Origin: an uncultured Clostridia bacterium
GTDB taxonomy: Bacteria; Bacillota; Clostridia; Oscillospirales; Acutalibacteraceae
Assembly: GCA_946500295.1 (NCBI GenBank)
Contig: CAMMVF010000001.1
Span: 1 to 64,000, forward strand
Direction of reading: 5' to 3'
Length of the DNA: 64,000 nt
Position numbers and translations under genes: made by a program. Below are positions 33,644 through 42,676 of this stretch, piece by piece. Numbering within the stretch: position 1 is the first letter of the stretch; each line of letters begins with the position of its first letter. The notes beneath the pieces are model-generated. The model was not told where the DNA came from, did no database searches, and worked only from the letters and a program-made list of their open reading frames with translations.

Positions 33644-34612
33644 TTATTCCTCGAGCTCATCGTCAAATGAAAACTCGTCCTTCTTTTTTATGTTGGTTTC
33701 CTTTGTCAGGTAAATTGGACGCTTTTTTGTTTCCATGTATATCCTGCCTATGTATTCGCCCAAAATTCCGACAGAAAACTCGATTATGCCGCCGAGAAAC
33801 AGAGTTATGATTAAGGTTGTGGCGTAGCCGGGGACGCTGATGCCGAAAATCAGGGTCTGGAAGAGAACGACAATTGCGTAAATGAAAGCACAGGCCGAGA
33901 TTATAATACCCAAAAGGGAGATGAAACGCAGCGGAGCTACCGAGAAGGCGGTGATGCCGTCTATAGCGTACTTAAACAGTCCCCAAAAGCTCCATTTTGT
34001 AGTGCCTATGGTTCTTTCAACGTTTTCATAGGGCAGCCACTTGGTCTCGAAGCCGACCCAACTGAAAATTCCCTTGGAAAATCTCTGAACTTCGCACAGC
34101 GACAGCACCGCATCGACCATTTGGCGCGACATAATTCTGAAATCTACTGCGCCGTAGGGCATTTTTACATCCGTGATCTTGTTGCTGAATTTGTAGAAAT
34201 TACGGCTGAAAAAGCTGCGTATCTTGGATTCACCCTTGCGGCTTGTCCTCCTTGCTGCGCAGCAGTCGTACCCCTCCTCAACGCCGGCTATCATGTCGGG
34301 TATCATTGCGGGCGGGTGCTGAAGGTCAGCGTCCATTACTATTACATAATCTCCGCTGGAATTTTGCAGCCCGGCGTACATCGCCGCTTCTTTTCCGAAA
34401 TTTCGTGAAAAGGAGATGTACTTTACGTTTGAGTACTGAGCGGCGAGAGATTTCATCACCTTAAATGTTCCGTCACGGCTTCCGTCATCTACGAGAATGT
34501 ATTTGAAGCTGTAGCCGGAGATTTTATCAATGTAGCTGTTGGTAGTCTCGATAAATATCTGAAGTCCCTCGGCTTCGTTATAGCAGGGGACAATAATATC
34601 TACGGTTTTCAT
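33644..34612 (-). CDS. GT2 glycosyltransferase (CsbB/GtrB-like, membrane-anchored)
   Basis: 322 residues. GT-A fold with IIVPCYNEAEG, DDGSRDGTF and the metal-binding DADLQHPP; two transmembrane helices (about 230-255 and 265-290) follow. Such enzymes load a sugar onto undecaprenyl phosphate at the inner membrane face. ATG at 34612 is favoured, since GAAAGGA is too near the upstream ATG. Divergent from yfhO and gtrA, which supply a probable outer-face transferase and the flippase: together they match the CsbB-GtrA-YfhO glycosylation system known from Firmicutes. Confidence 0.88.
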   Translation of the reverse strand: MKTVDIIVPCYNEAEGLQIFIETTNSYIDKISGYSFKYILVDDGSRDGTFKVMKSLAAQYSNVKYISFSRNFGKEAAMYAGLQNSSGDYVIVMDADLQHPPAMIPDMIAGVEEGYDCCAARRTSRKGESKIRSFFSRNFYKFSNKITDVKMPYGAVDFRIMSRQMVDAVLSLCEVQRFSKGIFSWVGFETKWLPYENVERTIGTTKWSFWGLFKYAIDGITAFSVAPLRFISLLGIIISACAFIYAIVVLFQTLIFGISVPGYATTLIITLFLGGIIEFSVGILGEYIGRIYMETKKRPIYLTKETNIKKKDEFSFDDELEE

Positions 34613-34726
34613 TGTCTTCATCCTTTCGGAGTTTAATTAATAAAGTAATAATAAAAATTATATCAAAATTCAGAGGAAAAAGCAAAAATTTCTTTGACAA
34701 AAACCCTGTTGGATTTTGTGTTTTTC

Positions 34727-34851
34727 CATTCAGTCTTTCGGTGAGGTTTAATCCCCCTCCACCGAAACCCTGGGGAGCAAAGCTCCCCGGCGACGGTTGC
34801 AATCGTCGCAGACGTGATCAAACGAGCTTGTCACGCGGGCGAAGATTTAAA
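34727..34851 (+). repeat. Dispersed intergenic repeat family 1, copy D (left end missing)
   Basis: Begins at the CATTCAGTCTTTCGGTG block and carries the GGGGAGC/GCTCCCC hairpin, the CGACGGTTGCAATCGTCG stem and the GATTTAAA end. The TATAACCAAGTCGCC end is absent. Confidence 0.8.
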
Positions 34852-34985
34852 ATATGGTATTTGTAGATTCGGCTATTTAAAAATTCTACTGGGAATCAAA
34901 TGTTAAATTTAGTACAAACAGTTTACCTTCTGTCGATTTAGTGGTAAAATAAACTGTATTGCAAAAATTATTACGGAGGGATTTT

Positions 34986-37769
34986 ATGAGTAAAACAAAA
35001 ACCAAAATGATGGGAGGCGCACAGGGCAAAAAGCAACAGGTGCTTGTGAGCGGAGAGAAGCCGATGTCGAGCACAAAGCTTTATTTGATCCTTTGCTTCG
35101 CAGTACCGTTTTTGCTGATGAGCTTTGCCTACGCATATAACGGGGTTTATCCCTTTGGCGACCAGCAGATTTTGGTTACTGACTTTTGGCAGCAGTATTT
35201 TCCGTTTTTGACCGAGGTTCAGGACAAGCTTCAAACCGGTCAGTCGTTTCTGTACTCTTGGGATACGGGAATGGGCTCAAACTTTTGGGGCATAGCGGCG
35301 TATTATTACGCAAGCCCGTTCAACCTGTTGCTCACCTTTGTACCTTATGAGTTTCTCAGAGAGGCTCTGACGGTATTTTTGCTGTGCCGTATTGGCTTTG
35401 CAGGGCTGTTCTGCGGAATTTGCCTAAAGGGTGTGTTCAAGAGAAACGATCCGTCATTAGTGTTCTTCGGCACGATGTATGCGCTTTGTGCCTTTACTCT
35501 GGGATATTACTGGAACATAATGTGGTTTGACACCTTTGCTCTGCTTCCGCTTGTATCTTACGGTTGCTTTAGTCTGGTGAAATACGGCAGGGTCAGGCTT
35601 TACATTATTTCCCTGGCAATGTCACTGTTTTTCAACTACTACATAGGCTTTTTTACCTGTATATTTACTTTAATTCTATTTATTTGCCTGTGCATATACT
35701 TCAAGACGCCGTGGCATATCTTGTGGAGAAGATTTTTGAAGATAGGTGTAAGCTCGGTGGCGGCGATAGCCATGACCGCTGTTATCACTCTGCCAGAGGT
35801 TTACGTCCTCGGTATGTCTTACAGTGCAAACAATGTTTGGCCGTCGATTTCCGAATACATCAACACTGTCACTGATTTGATAGGAAACTTTGCGGCTATG
35901 TCAACCCCGAATGCAAAGGAGGGACTGCCGAATGTTTATTGCGGCTACCTCTGCGTGCTTTTGGCAGGTATGTTCGTTGTATCTAAGAAGATAAAGCTGC
36001 GCGAGAAAATACTGTTTTGTGCAGTGCTGTTTGTACTGCTTTTGAGTGTAAACAACAAACTGCTTGACTTTATCTGGCACGGCTTCCACTCCACGAATAT
36101 GATTCCTCACCGCTTCTCCTTCATTATCTCCTTTGTGCTTGTGTGTCTGGCGTTCAAGGCGTTTACACTGCTCAAGGATATAACTCCGGTTGAGCTAATA
36201 GGTATGCTGGCGGTTTCCGCTATAGTGATACTCTGCGCCTTGTTCGGTCAGCAGACAGATACCGCCGTATATACCAGTGTGGTTTTGACCGTGCTTTATG
36301 TCGGCATCTTTTTGCTGTATGAGAGAAAGCTCATTAATATGAATGTAGTATATGTGCTCATGGGAATTGTTTTTCTGGGGGAGATGATAAGCAGCGTGCT
36401 GCTCAGCGTTGAAACAGTCAGAACTACCACCAGAACCGGATATCCCGACAGATACGATGATGTCAGAGCTTGTGTTGAGGATATTGAGGCGAAGGATGAC
36501 GAGGAGTTTTATCGTATGGAGTTTACTCAGTACTACACGATTAACGATCCTCCGCTGTATCAGTATCCCGGAATAGCTCAGTTCAGCTCGACTGCAAACG
36601 TCAGTGTAACAAACTTCCTTGAGAGCATAGGAGTGGCAGGCTGGGATGCGGGAAACAGATATTATTACTCTGAGACAACTCCGCTTACCAACGCATTTTT
36701 GGATTTGAAGTATCTGATTGCCAAAAACGGGCATATATCCGACACCAACAACTGGACGCTTGACGGTTCCGAGGGTGGTATCAATTACTATAAAAACAAC
36801 CGCTATCTCTCGCTTGGTTTTATGACGCAGCCGGAGATGGAAAGCTATAAGGGAGATAAGGACGATTTGTTCGACGCTCAGCAAAGGCTGTTTGAATCCG
36901 CTACGGGGCTTGACAAGGAACTGTATGAGAAAGTAAATGTAACTACTGCGGCTCATAACAATCTCAGTGTGTACTATCGAAATGTAGATGCTAACGGACA
37001 GGGCATTTACGGTCAGTACAGATACACTTCCAACGACACCTCAACCGGCTCTACCCTCAGTTGGAATTATGAAATACCGAGGGACAGCTCAGTGTATGTA
37101 TATGCAAGAATAGACAATACCGAGAATGTCAACATATCCGGCGGCGAGTCTAATCCGACTGCGCACAGCTACAACACGAAGAGACCGTATATTATATCTG
37201 CCGGAGTGTTTAAGGCGGGCGAGACGCTGAATGTTTCAGCAAATCTAGACGCAGGAGTCAGCGGTACAGCCGATATTTATGTTTGTATGCTTAACCAGGA
37301 TGTGTTTGACGAGGGCTATGAGCTTTTATCGGACGAGCTTTTAGAGATAAACGAAATGGATGACACCAATGTAAAGGGCGAGATAAGCGTCAAAGAGGAC
37401 GGATTGCTCTATACTTCAATTCCGTATGAAAAGGGCTGGAGCGCCTATGTTGACGGAGTCGAGGTTGAGACAACCTCGGTTGACAACGCCATGCTTGCTC
37501 TTAATCTTAGTGCAGGTGAGCATACAGTTGAGTTTAAGTACACTCCCTCAGGATTTACAGCAGGTCTTATAATAACCATAACGGCTATACTGCTATTTGC
37601 TCTTTACTGCCTTGCAAGCTGGTATCTCAGAAAAAGCGGAAAAAGCTTAGGACCTCTAGGCAAGCTCCCCGAGGAAGCGGGGGATGAAGGCTTTGCCGAG
37701 AATAGTGAACAGGCAAAAAGTGCTGATGGTGCAAGCAAGTCCTCTAATAGGAAAAAACGAGGTCGATGA
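34986..37769 (+). CDS. yfhO: YfhO family membrane glycosyltransferase
   Basis: 927 residues. About a dozen transmembrane helices in the first 480 residues and two more near 860-885; a large extracytoplasmic region lies between. Early motifs DFWQQYFPFLTE and SWDTGMGSNFWG are typical of YfhO. In Bacillus and Staphylococcus YfhO moves a sugar from undecaprenyl phosphate onto lipoteichoic acid; the acceptor here is unknown. The start at 34986 follows ACGGAGGG. gtrA begins 4 bp after the stop. The acidic C-terminal tail ends in a basic NRKKRGR. Confidence 0.88.
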   Translation: MSKTKTKMMGGAQGKKQQVLVSGEKPMSSTKLYLILCFAVPFLLMSFAYAYNGVYPFGDQQILVTDFWQQYFPFLTEVQDKLQTGQSFLYSWDTGMGSNFWGIAAYYYASPFNLLLTFVPYEFLREALTVFLLCRIGFAGLFCGICLKGVFKRNDPSLVFFGTMYALCAFTLGYYWNIMWFDTFALLPLVSYGCFSLVKYGRVRLYIISLAMSLFFNYYIGFFTCIFTLILFICLCIYFKTPWHILWRRFLKIGVSSVAAIAMTAVITLPEVYVLGMSYSANNVWPSISEYINTVTDLIGNFAAMSTPNAKEGLPNVYCGYLCVLLAGMFVVSKKIKLREKILFCAVLFVLLLSVNNKLLDFIWHGFHSTNMIPHRFSFIISFVLVCLAFKAFTLLKDITPVELIGMLAVSAIVILCALFGQQTDTAVYTSVVLTVLYVGIFLLYERKLINMNVVYVLMGIVFLGEMISSVLLSVETVRTTTRTGYPDRYDDVRACVEDIEAKDDEEFYRMEFTQYYTINDPPLYQYPGIAQFSSTANVSVTNFLESIGVAGWDAGNRYYYSETTPLTNAFLDLKYLIAKNGHISDTNNWTLDGSEGGINYYKNNRYLSLGFMTQPEMESYKGDKDDLFDAQQRLFESATGLDKELYEKVNVTTAAHNNLSVYYRNVDANGQGIYGQYRYTSNDTSTGSTLSWNYEIPRDSSVYVYARIDNTENVNISGGESNPTAHSYNTKRPYIISAGVFKAGETLNVSANLDAGVSGTADIYVCMLNQDVFDEGYELLSDELLEINEMDDTNVKGEISVKEDGLLYTSIPYEKGWSAYVDGVEVETTSVDNAMLALNLSAGEHTVEFKYTPSGFTAGLIITITAILLFALYCLASWYLRKSGKSLGPLGKLPEEAGDEGFAENSEQAKSADGASKSSNRKKRGR

Positions 37770-37773
37770 GAAA

Positions 37774-38286
37774 ATGATAGAGTTTTTAAAGAAGTTCTTT
37801 GATGAGAAGTTTTGGAAATTCATTTTCGTCGGAGTTATTAATACCATAGTCGGAATGGCTATAAACTACGGGCTTCTCTTTCTCGGCGACATGTTTCACT
37901 GGTACGACGGTATAGCCGCGGCCGTCGGAGTTAAATCCGGGGATATAAACTACTGGGTAAGCTCGGTGACGAATTATACTCTCACTAGTATCCTGAGCTT
38001 TGTGCTGAATAAAAACATAACCTTTAAAAGCCGAGGCAATACCGGAAAATCTATAATCAAGTTTGTGTTGAATATAGCTGTTTGCTACCTGTTGGCATAC
38101 GGGATAGCGCAGCCGTTGACGGACTGGATTATGAGAACATGGTTTGCCGGAGTAGGAGAAGAGGTTATTAAATATATTTCCACCTTTGTCGGCATGGTGC
38201 TGTTTACCGGATTTAACTATATCGGTCAACGCTTTTTCGCATTTAACAATAAGGATAAAAGCGTAGATGGCATGGCGGACGAATAA
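37774..38286 (+). CDS. GtrA family flippase
   Basis: 170 residues, four transmembrane helices; FWKFIFVGVINTIVGMAINYG is the standard GtrA first helix and SFVLNKNITFKS the conserved middle loop. GtrA flips undecaprenyl-phosphate-linked sugars across the membrane. The ATG at 37774 follows GAGGTCG; the track's longer ORF runs inside yfhO. Co-transcribed with yfhO. Confidence 0.9.
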   Translation: MIEFLKKFFDEKFWKFIFVGVINTIVGMAINYGLLFLGDMFHWYDGIAAAVGVKSGDINYWVSSVTNYTLTSILSFVLNKNITFKSRGNTGKSIIKFVLNIAVCYLLAYGIAQPLTDWIMRTWFAGVGEEVIKYISTFVGMVLFTGFNYIGQRFFAFNNKDKSVDGMADE

Positions 38287-38315
38287 CGCCGTAAGCGGCA
38301 AAACAAGCTAAAGCG

Positions 38316-38362
38316 ACCCGACGCTGCATGAATTAAGCTAATTCATGCAGCGTCGGGTATAA
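38316..38362 (+). terminator. Terminator of the yfhO-gtrA operon
   Basis: Perfect 19-bp stem (ACCCGACGCTGCATGAATT and its complement) with loop AAGCT, followed by ATAAAATTG. The U-run is short but the stem is strong. Confidence 0.7.
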
Positions 38363-38433
38363 AATTGTGAAAATAAAGCCAAAAAAATGAAATTAGAAAA
38401 TCCTGGCAGATTGTCCACGAAAATTAAAAAGTG

Positions 38434-38461
38434 TTGACAAATCCGACTTAAACTGTATTAT
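38434..38461 (+). promoter_or_regulatory. Promoter of the leader-ORF/radical SAM transcript
   Basis: TTGACA, 16 bp, TATTAT. An alternative TATAAT overlaps at 38462 with a longer spacer. Confidence 0.7.
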
Positions 38462-38505
38462 TATAATAAAGAAAATAATTGTATCGTTATCAAGAGGAGG
38501 GCACT

Positions 38506-38538
38506 ATGGGTATCAAGCGTGTTTTTGCGTCCTTTTAA
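38506..38538 (+). CDS. 10-residue leader ORF (MGIKRVFASF), absent from ORF track
   Basis: ATG preceded by AAGAGGAGGG at ideal distance, then ten sense codons and TAA. Its last five codons form the 5' arm of the hairpin that hides the ribosome binding site of the radical SAM gene. It therefore looks like a regulatory leader peptide whose translation controls access to the next gene. A tiny precursor peptide for the radical SAM enzyme is the alternative. Confidence 0.55.
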   Translation: MGIKRVFASF

Positions 38539-38565
38539 CTTCACTAATGATTAGGAGGACGCAAA
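38524..38565 (+). promoter_or_regulatory. Hairpin sequestering the radical SAM ribosome binding site
   Basis: 15-bp stem (two G-U): TTTGCGTCCTTTTAA pairs with TTAGGAGGACGCAAA, loop of 12 nt. The entire AGGAGG (38553-38558) is inside the 3' arm and the stem ends one base before the TTG start. No U-run follows, so it is not a terminator. Confidence 0.7.
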
Positions 38566-39594
38566 TTGCAAAAGATTAATAAAAAGTTAATTTTGGCAGT
38601 CGATATGCATGGTTGCCCAAACAGATGCAAGCACTGCTGGCTTGGTCATATGCCAAACAAGAATATGAAAAAAAGTGACGATGAATTTATTGTCGGCTTT
38701 TTCAAGCCTTATTTTAATTCAATAACATACTACAGTTGGTTAAGAGAACCCGACTTTACGGATGATTACGCTAATCGGTGGGAACGAGATAATCAAATTT
38801 CAATAAACTCAAAGCCGCAGCGTTTTGAATTAGCAAGCTTTTATAGATTGGTACGTGACAAAAATTATGTTCGTTTTTTAAAATCGCTTAATGTTAATTC
38901 TGTTCAGCTCACATTCTTTGGGCTTGAGAAGCTAACTGATAAATATGTCGGAAGAACCGGAGCGTTTGAGGAGCTGCTGCAGGCAACTGAAATTTTGATA
39001 AGCAACAAAATTGCTCCTCGTTGGCAGACGTTTATTAATCAAGAAAACGCTCAAGAAATTGTAGAGCTTTTGAGGTTAAGTGAAACGCTTGATTTGCGTA
39101 AAAGGTGCAAGGCGTTTAATCGGGATTTTATCTTTTTCGTTCATGCAGGCTCTTGTGACGGTGAAAATCGAAAGCTGTATGACATAAGAATTAACAAAGA
39201 AGATATCCCAAAAGAGTTGATTGCATATTACAACAATATTGATAATATGTATACAGAAGCAGAGTTATGCAGTAAGCTAAAAAACGATAACACCCATTTT
39301 GTGTATCACAATGATAAAGATATTGTTTTGAATATTTCAAACGAGTTTGATGTTTATTTTAATTTCACTCATATGCTCGATAATTGGAAAATCGGCAATC
39401 TAAAATTAAACAGTTGCGAAGAAATTATCAAAAGAATTTTAGACGAGGATATTCCCGCACTGCATATTGCACGGAAAATCACTGTTGCAGGGCTTGTAGA
39501 AAAATATGGGGATTTTTTATCACACAAAATCTTTGATAGCTATGATTATAAGGCTTATCTTTTAAACAAGCATATTGAGGTTATGTGTAGTTAG
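38566..39594 (+). CDS. Radical SAM protein
   Basis: 342 residues. CPNRCKHC (residues 17-24) is the C-x3-C-x2-C motif that binds the [4Fe-4S] cluster used to cleave S-adenosylmethionine. A partial TIM barrel follows (LNVNSVQLTFFGLEKLTDKYVGR is a typical strand). No SPASM cysteine cluster is evident; only scattered cysteines occur later (CSKL, NSCEE). Start is TTG, with AGGAGG hidden in a hairpin. The gene is clearly more AT-rich than its neighbours, suggesting transfer. Substrate unknown. Confidence 0.85.
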   Translation: MQKINKKLILAVDMHGCPNRCKHCWLGHMPNKNMKKSDDEFIVGFFKPYFNSITYYSWLREPDFTDDYANRWERDNQISINSKPQRFELASFYRLVRDKNYVRFLKSLNVNSVQLTFFGLEKLTDKYVGRTGAFEELLQATEILISNKIAPRWQTFINQENAQEIVELLRLSETLDLRKRCKAFNRDFIFFVHAGSCDGENRKLYDIRINKEDIPKELIAYYNNIDNMYTEAELCSKLKNDNTHFVYHNDKDIVLNISNEFDVYFNFTHMLDNWKIGNLKLNSCEEIIKRILDEDIPALHIARKITVAGLVEKYGDFLSHKIFDSYDYKAYLLNKHIEVMCS

Positions 39595-39632
39595 CCTTTC
39601 AATTCTTTGATAACAAAGCGGCAAATTTTAGT

Positions 39633-39673
39633 ATCGGATTTGAATTTGTGTTTCAAGTCCGATGCTTTTGTTT
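39633..39673 (+). terminator. Terminator of the radical SAM gene
   Basis: ATCGGATTTGAA / TTCAAGTCCGAT stem with one G-U, followed by GCTTTTGTTTG. The next 170 bp hold no recognisable gene; the ORF track entry there is not supported. Confidence 0.7.
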
Positions 39674-39841
39674 GTAATAATTTTAGGACTCAACCCCATT
39701 CGTTACGCCCTAAAGCTTTGTCAAATCTCTTTTTACATAATACAAGTATTTTTTGCGAAAATCTCAACCGCTCCATCTTGACAAGGAGGGTTTGGAGTAA
39801 GTTTTTTATTTTTCGGAAAAGCGCAGCCTATCATTGACTAT

Positions 39842-40623
39842 TTAACAGTCGTAAAAATTTCTGAATTCATATCCTTGTGCTCTTAAATAGTCAATAGAAT
39901 CCTTTAACACTACAGAGCTGTTGCTGACGTCGTTTGTGTCGTGCATTAAAACCACCAGGGTGTTTTTGCCCTTGGATGATTGCTTCAGATTATCAAATAG
40001 CTAATCGCTTGTGTATTTTTGCATGGAGTCGTTGTTCAGACAGTTCCAGTCGATATGGGCGTAATTCAATTTAGAAAGAAGGGGGAGAACCTCCTTCTTT
40101 TTTCTTTATATAGCGGAGCCATATAGCCGTTTGGAAATCTGAATACATGAGAGCGGTAGTTTTCTATGTTTATTGCCTCTCCGATATCGGAGTCGGTATT
40201 TTATATTTCGCTTACGAAGCTTTCGGGGCTTTTGTATAATACTGAATTGTCGTGGCTGTATCCGTGATTGGCTATATAATACCCCTCTTCATACGCTCGC
40301 TTGACAATTTCGGGATGTGTTTCTACAGATTTGCCGATTACGAAAAAAGAGGCTTTTACATTCTCGGATTTTAAAATATCCAAAATTTTTGGAGTGACCT
40401 CGGTGTTTGGTCCGTCGTCAAAGGTTAAATAAGTAATTTTTTCTTCTCCGTCGGTAAGGTTGTTGACCTTATGTATAAATTCAACAGAAATATCATTGCT
40501 GTAAGCCGGTCGGATTACTTCGGGAGTAAAGGAATGAAATATTAAAACCGATATGACGGCAACTATCGCAATGGCGAATAAAAACCCGAGTAAGTTCTTT
40601 TTGCGTATAAAAAATACCTTCAA
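39842..40623 (-). pseudogene. Polysaccharide deacetylase, degraded
   Basis: The 5' part (to 40201) is open: basic start, transmembrane helix (about 10-29), then the NodB domain with TYLTFDDGPNTEVTPKIL and SFFVIGKSVETHPEIV and HGYSHDNS. It then meets TAA, but deacetylase sequence continues: RFPNGYMAPL, a one-base frameshift near an A-rich run at about 40090, NYAHIDWNCLNNDSM, a TAG, and LVVLMHDTNDVSNS to FYDC. Two stops and one frameshift remove the C-terminal catalytic half. Once a membrane-anchored peptidoglycan or chitin-type deacetylase. Confidence 0.85.
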
Positions 40624-40730
40624 AACAATTCCCCCCTTAAATAATATTATAAAGCCGCCGATATATTACATAAAATATACGATGGGCTTGTATTTACGAA
40701 GTGTCCTTTGATTAATCTTAACATTTTGTA

Positions 40731-40759
40731 TTGAATTTGAGGTTTATTTATATTAAAAT
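40731..40759 (+). promoter_or_regulatory. Promoter of the NCS2 permease
   Basis: TTGAAT, 17 bp, TAAAAT. About 80 bp of leader follow, without a purine riboswitch core. Confidence 0.55.
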
Positions 40760-40840
40760 AATAGATAAGATGGGCGATCTTCGTACGCCGCATAGATGAC
40801 ATGAGATATTCGTATTTAGTTAAAAAGGAGGGTAAGATTT

Positions 40841-42196
40841 ATGAAGGGCATTTTTAAACTCAAGGAAAACGGAACTACGGTGGGGAAAGAGGTAGTTGCC
40901 GGCTTAACAACTTTTTTTGCGATGGCGTATATCGTTGTGGTAAACCCGACCATATTGAGTTCGGCAGGAATGGAATGGGGAGCTGTATTTCTGGCGAGTA
41001 TTATCTCGGCTGTTGTAGGTACGCTGATAATGGGGCTGGTTGCAAATGTTCCATACGCTCAGGCACCTGGAATGGGGATAAATGCGTTTTTTGTCTATAC
41101 GGTTTGCTTCGGGCTGGGCTTTACGTGGCAGCAGACGCTTTCAATGGTGTTTGTTTGCGGACTGATAAACATTTTAATTACGGTGACAAAACTCCGCAAA
41201 TATATCATCAAGGCAATCCCGAGCAGTATTCAGAGCGCTATCGGAGGCGGAATAGGTATTTTCGTTGCGTATTGCGGCTTGCTGAATGTCAAATTTATAG
41301 ATTTCAGCTCCGGCGTGCCCGCGATGTCAATCTTAGACCAGCCTTCGCTCTGGCTTTTTTTGATAGGTCTTTTGCTTACGGTGGTTTTGCTTGTGTGCAA
41401 GGTAAAGGGTGCAATCCTTATAGGTATTGTTGCAACGGCTTTGATAGGTATTCCTATGGGTGTAACTGTCATGACAGACGCTGTAAGCTTTTCGCAGGCT
41501 TGTCAGCAGCTGCCTAGTACCTTCTGTGTTATTTTTACTGAGGAGGGCTTGCCCTCGCTGTTTGCAGACGCAGCAAAAATACCTCTGGTGCTTATTACTA
41601 TTTTTTCCTTCAGCCTGACTGATACCTTTGATACGATAGGCACCTTTATCGGTACGGGACGGAAGGCAGGGCTGTTTACCGATGAGGATGAACAAGTTAT
41701 GGAAAACAAGCCCGGATTCAAATCAAAAATGGACAAGGCGCTGTTTGCTGACGCCACTGCTACCTCCATTGGAGCTATCTTTGGAACGTCTAATACCACC
41801 ACCTATGTAGAAAGCGCCGCAGGTATAGCCGTTGGAGGGCGCACGGGTCTTACAAGCGTAGTGGTTGCCCTGTGTTTTGCGCTAAGCGCATTTATGGCGA
41901 CCTTTGTAAGCGCAATTCCCATGGCGGCGACAGCGCCTGCGCTGGTGGTTGTCGGCGTTATGACGATGTCAGCTTTTAAGGAGATCAAATGGGACGATTT
42001 TGAGGAGGCTCTGCCGGCGTTTTTTGCCGGGGTGTTTATGGCCTTGTGCTACAGTATTTCCTATGGAATTGCGGCTGGTTTTATATTCTATTGTATTGTT
42101 AAAATCTGCAAAAGGCAGGCGAGGGATATTAATTCGGTGCTTTGGGTGGCGACGGCTCTGTTTATTTTAAACTTTGTCTTGTTGGCAATAATTTAA
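40841..42196 (+). CDS. NCS2 family purine permease (AzgA-like)
   Basis: 451 residues, about 12-14 transmembrane helices. VVAGLTTFFAMAYIVVVNPTIL at the start and QAPGMGINAFFVYTV are the AzgA/guanine-hypoxanthine permease signatures; FSLTDTFDTIGTFIGTGRKAG and GTSNTTTYVESAAGIAVGGRTG are the conserved substrate-site helices. It imports purine bases by proton symport. AAAAGGAGGG precedes the ATG. Monocistronic. Confidence 0.93.
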   Translation: MKGIFKLKENGTTVGKEVVAGLTTFFAMAYIVVVNPTILSSAGMEWGAVFLASIISAVVGTLIMGLVANVPYAQAPGMGINAFFVYTVCFGLGFTWQQTLSMVFVCGLINILITVTKLRKYIIKAIPSSIQSAIGGGIGIFVAYCGLLNVKFIDFSSGVPAMSILDQPSLWLFLIGLLLTVVLLVCKVKGAILIGIVATALIGIPMGVTVMTDAVSFSQACQQLPSTFCVIFTEEGLPSLFADAAKIPLVLITIFSFSLTDTFDTIGTFIGTGRKAGLFTDEDEQVMENKPGFKSKMDKALFADATATSIGAIFGTSNTTTYVESAAGIAVGGRTGLTSVVVALCFALSAFMATFVSAIPMAATAPALVVVGVMTMSAFKEIKWDDFEEALPAFFAGVFMALCYSISYGIAAGFIFYCIVKICKRQARDINSVLWVATALFILNFVLLAII

Positions 42197-42279
42197 TTTA
42201 CAATTAAAGCTCGCTGCGATGTGGCGCAGGAAAGATGGTTTTAGTTTTCGACAGAAGCATGTTAATATGAAAAGCTTCA

Positions 42280-42318
42280 AGGCGAGCCCTCTGTCTCTAG
42301 TGGGCTTGCCTTTGCTTA
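42280..42318 (+). terminator. Terminator of the NCS2 permease
   Basis: AAGGCGAGCCC / GGGCTTGCCTT stem-loop with a weak U-tract (TGCTT). Confidence 0.55.
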
Positions 42319-42327
42319 CCTTGATTA

Positions 42328-42495
42328 TATAACCAAGTCGCCGATGTCCCCCGCCTTAGTAGGCGGGGGGGGACATTCAGTCTTTCGGTGAGGTTTAATT
42401 TCTTACCGAAACCCTGAGGAGCAAAGCACGCCTGCGACGGTTGCAATCGTCGCCGGCGTGATCAAACGAGCTTGTCACGTAGGCGAAGATTTAAA
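42328..42495 (+). repeat. Dispersed intergenic repeat family 1, copy E (full length)
   Basis: TATAACCAAGTCGCCGATGT at one end, a GCGGG/CCCGC hairpin, CATTCAGTCTTTCGGTGAGG, CGACGGTTGCAATCGTCG and the GGCGAAGATTTAAA end. About 120 bp upstream of the tRNA promoter. Confidence 0.88.
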
Positions 42496-42618
42496 AACAC
42501 GAGTATTACACGGAGATGATACCGTATGGTGATCGTGTTTATTGTATAACTGTTGTCATGGGGAAAGTCGAGGGGGTGTTTTACTGGTATTAAAAAAATA
42601 AAAAAATTGAAAAAAGTG

Positions 42619-42647
42619 TTGACAAATAGGGAGTAAAATGATATTAT
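42619..42647 (+). promoter_or_regulatory. Promoter of the tRNA-Thr/tRNA-Tyr transcript
   Basis: TTGACA, 17 bp, TATTAT (TATAAT overlaps three bases later). Confidence 0.75.
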
Positions 42648-42676
42648 AATCTAGCGCCAAGCGAGAGCTTAAATGT

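Noticed and set aside
36195-36956. Minus-strand ORF of 253 aa within yfhO
   Set aside because: Antisense shadow; the plus-strand frame is a clear YfhO protein.
38524-38565. Hairpin as an intrinsic terminator
   Set aside because: The stem is followed by a start codon and purines, not a U-run, and it contains a ribosome binding site.
30837-39594. Nif11-like protein and radical SAM protein as one RiPP gene cluster
   Set aside because: They are 6.4 kb apart with separate promoters, intervening operons on both strands, and the radical SAM protein has no obvious SPASM or RiPP-recognition domain.
39607-39837. ORF of 76 aa after the radical SAM gene
   Set aside because: It begins in the terminator hairpin region, lacks a ribosome binding site and resembles nothing.
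40660-40840. Purine riboswitch before the NCS2 permease
   Set aside because: The conserved purine-aptamer core and loop sequences were looked for and not found in the leader.
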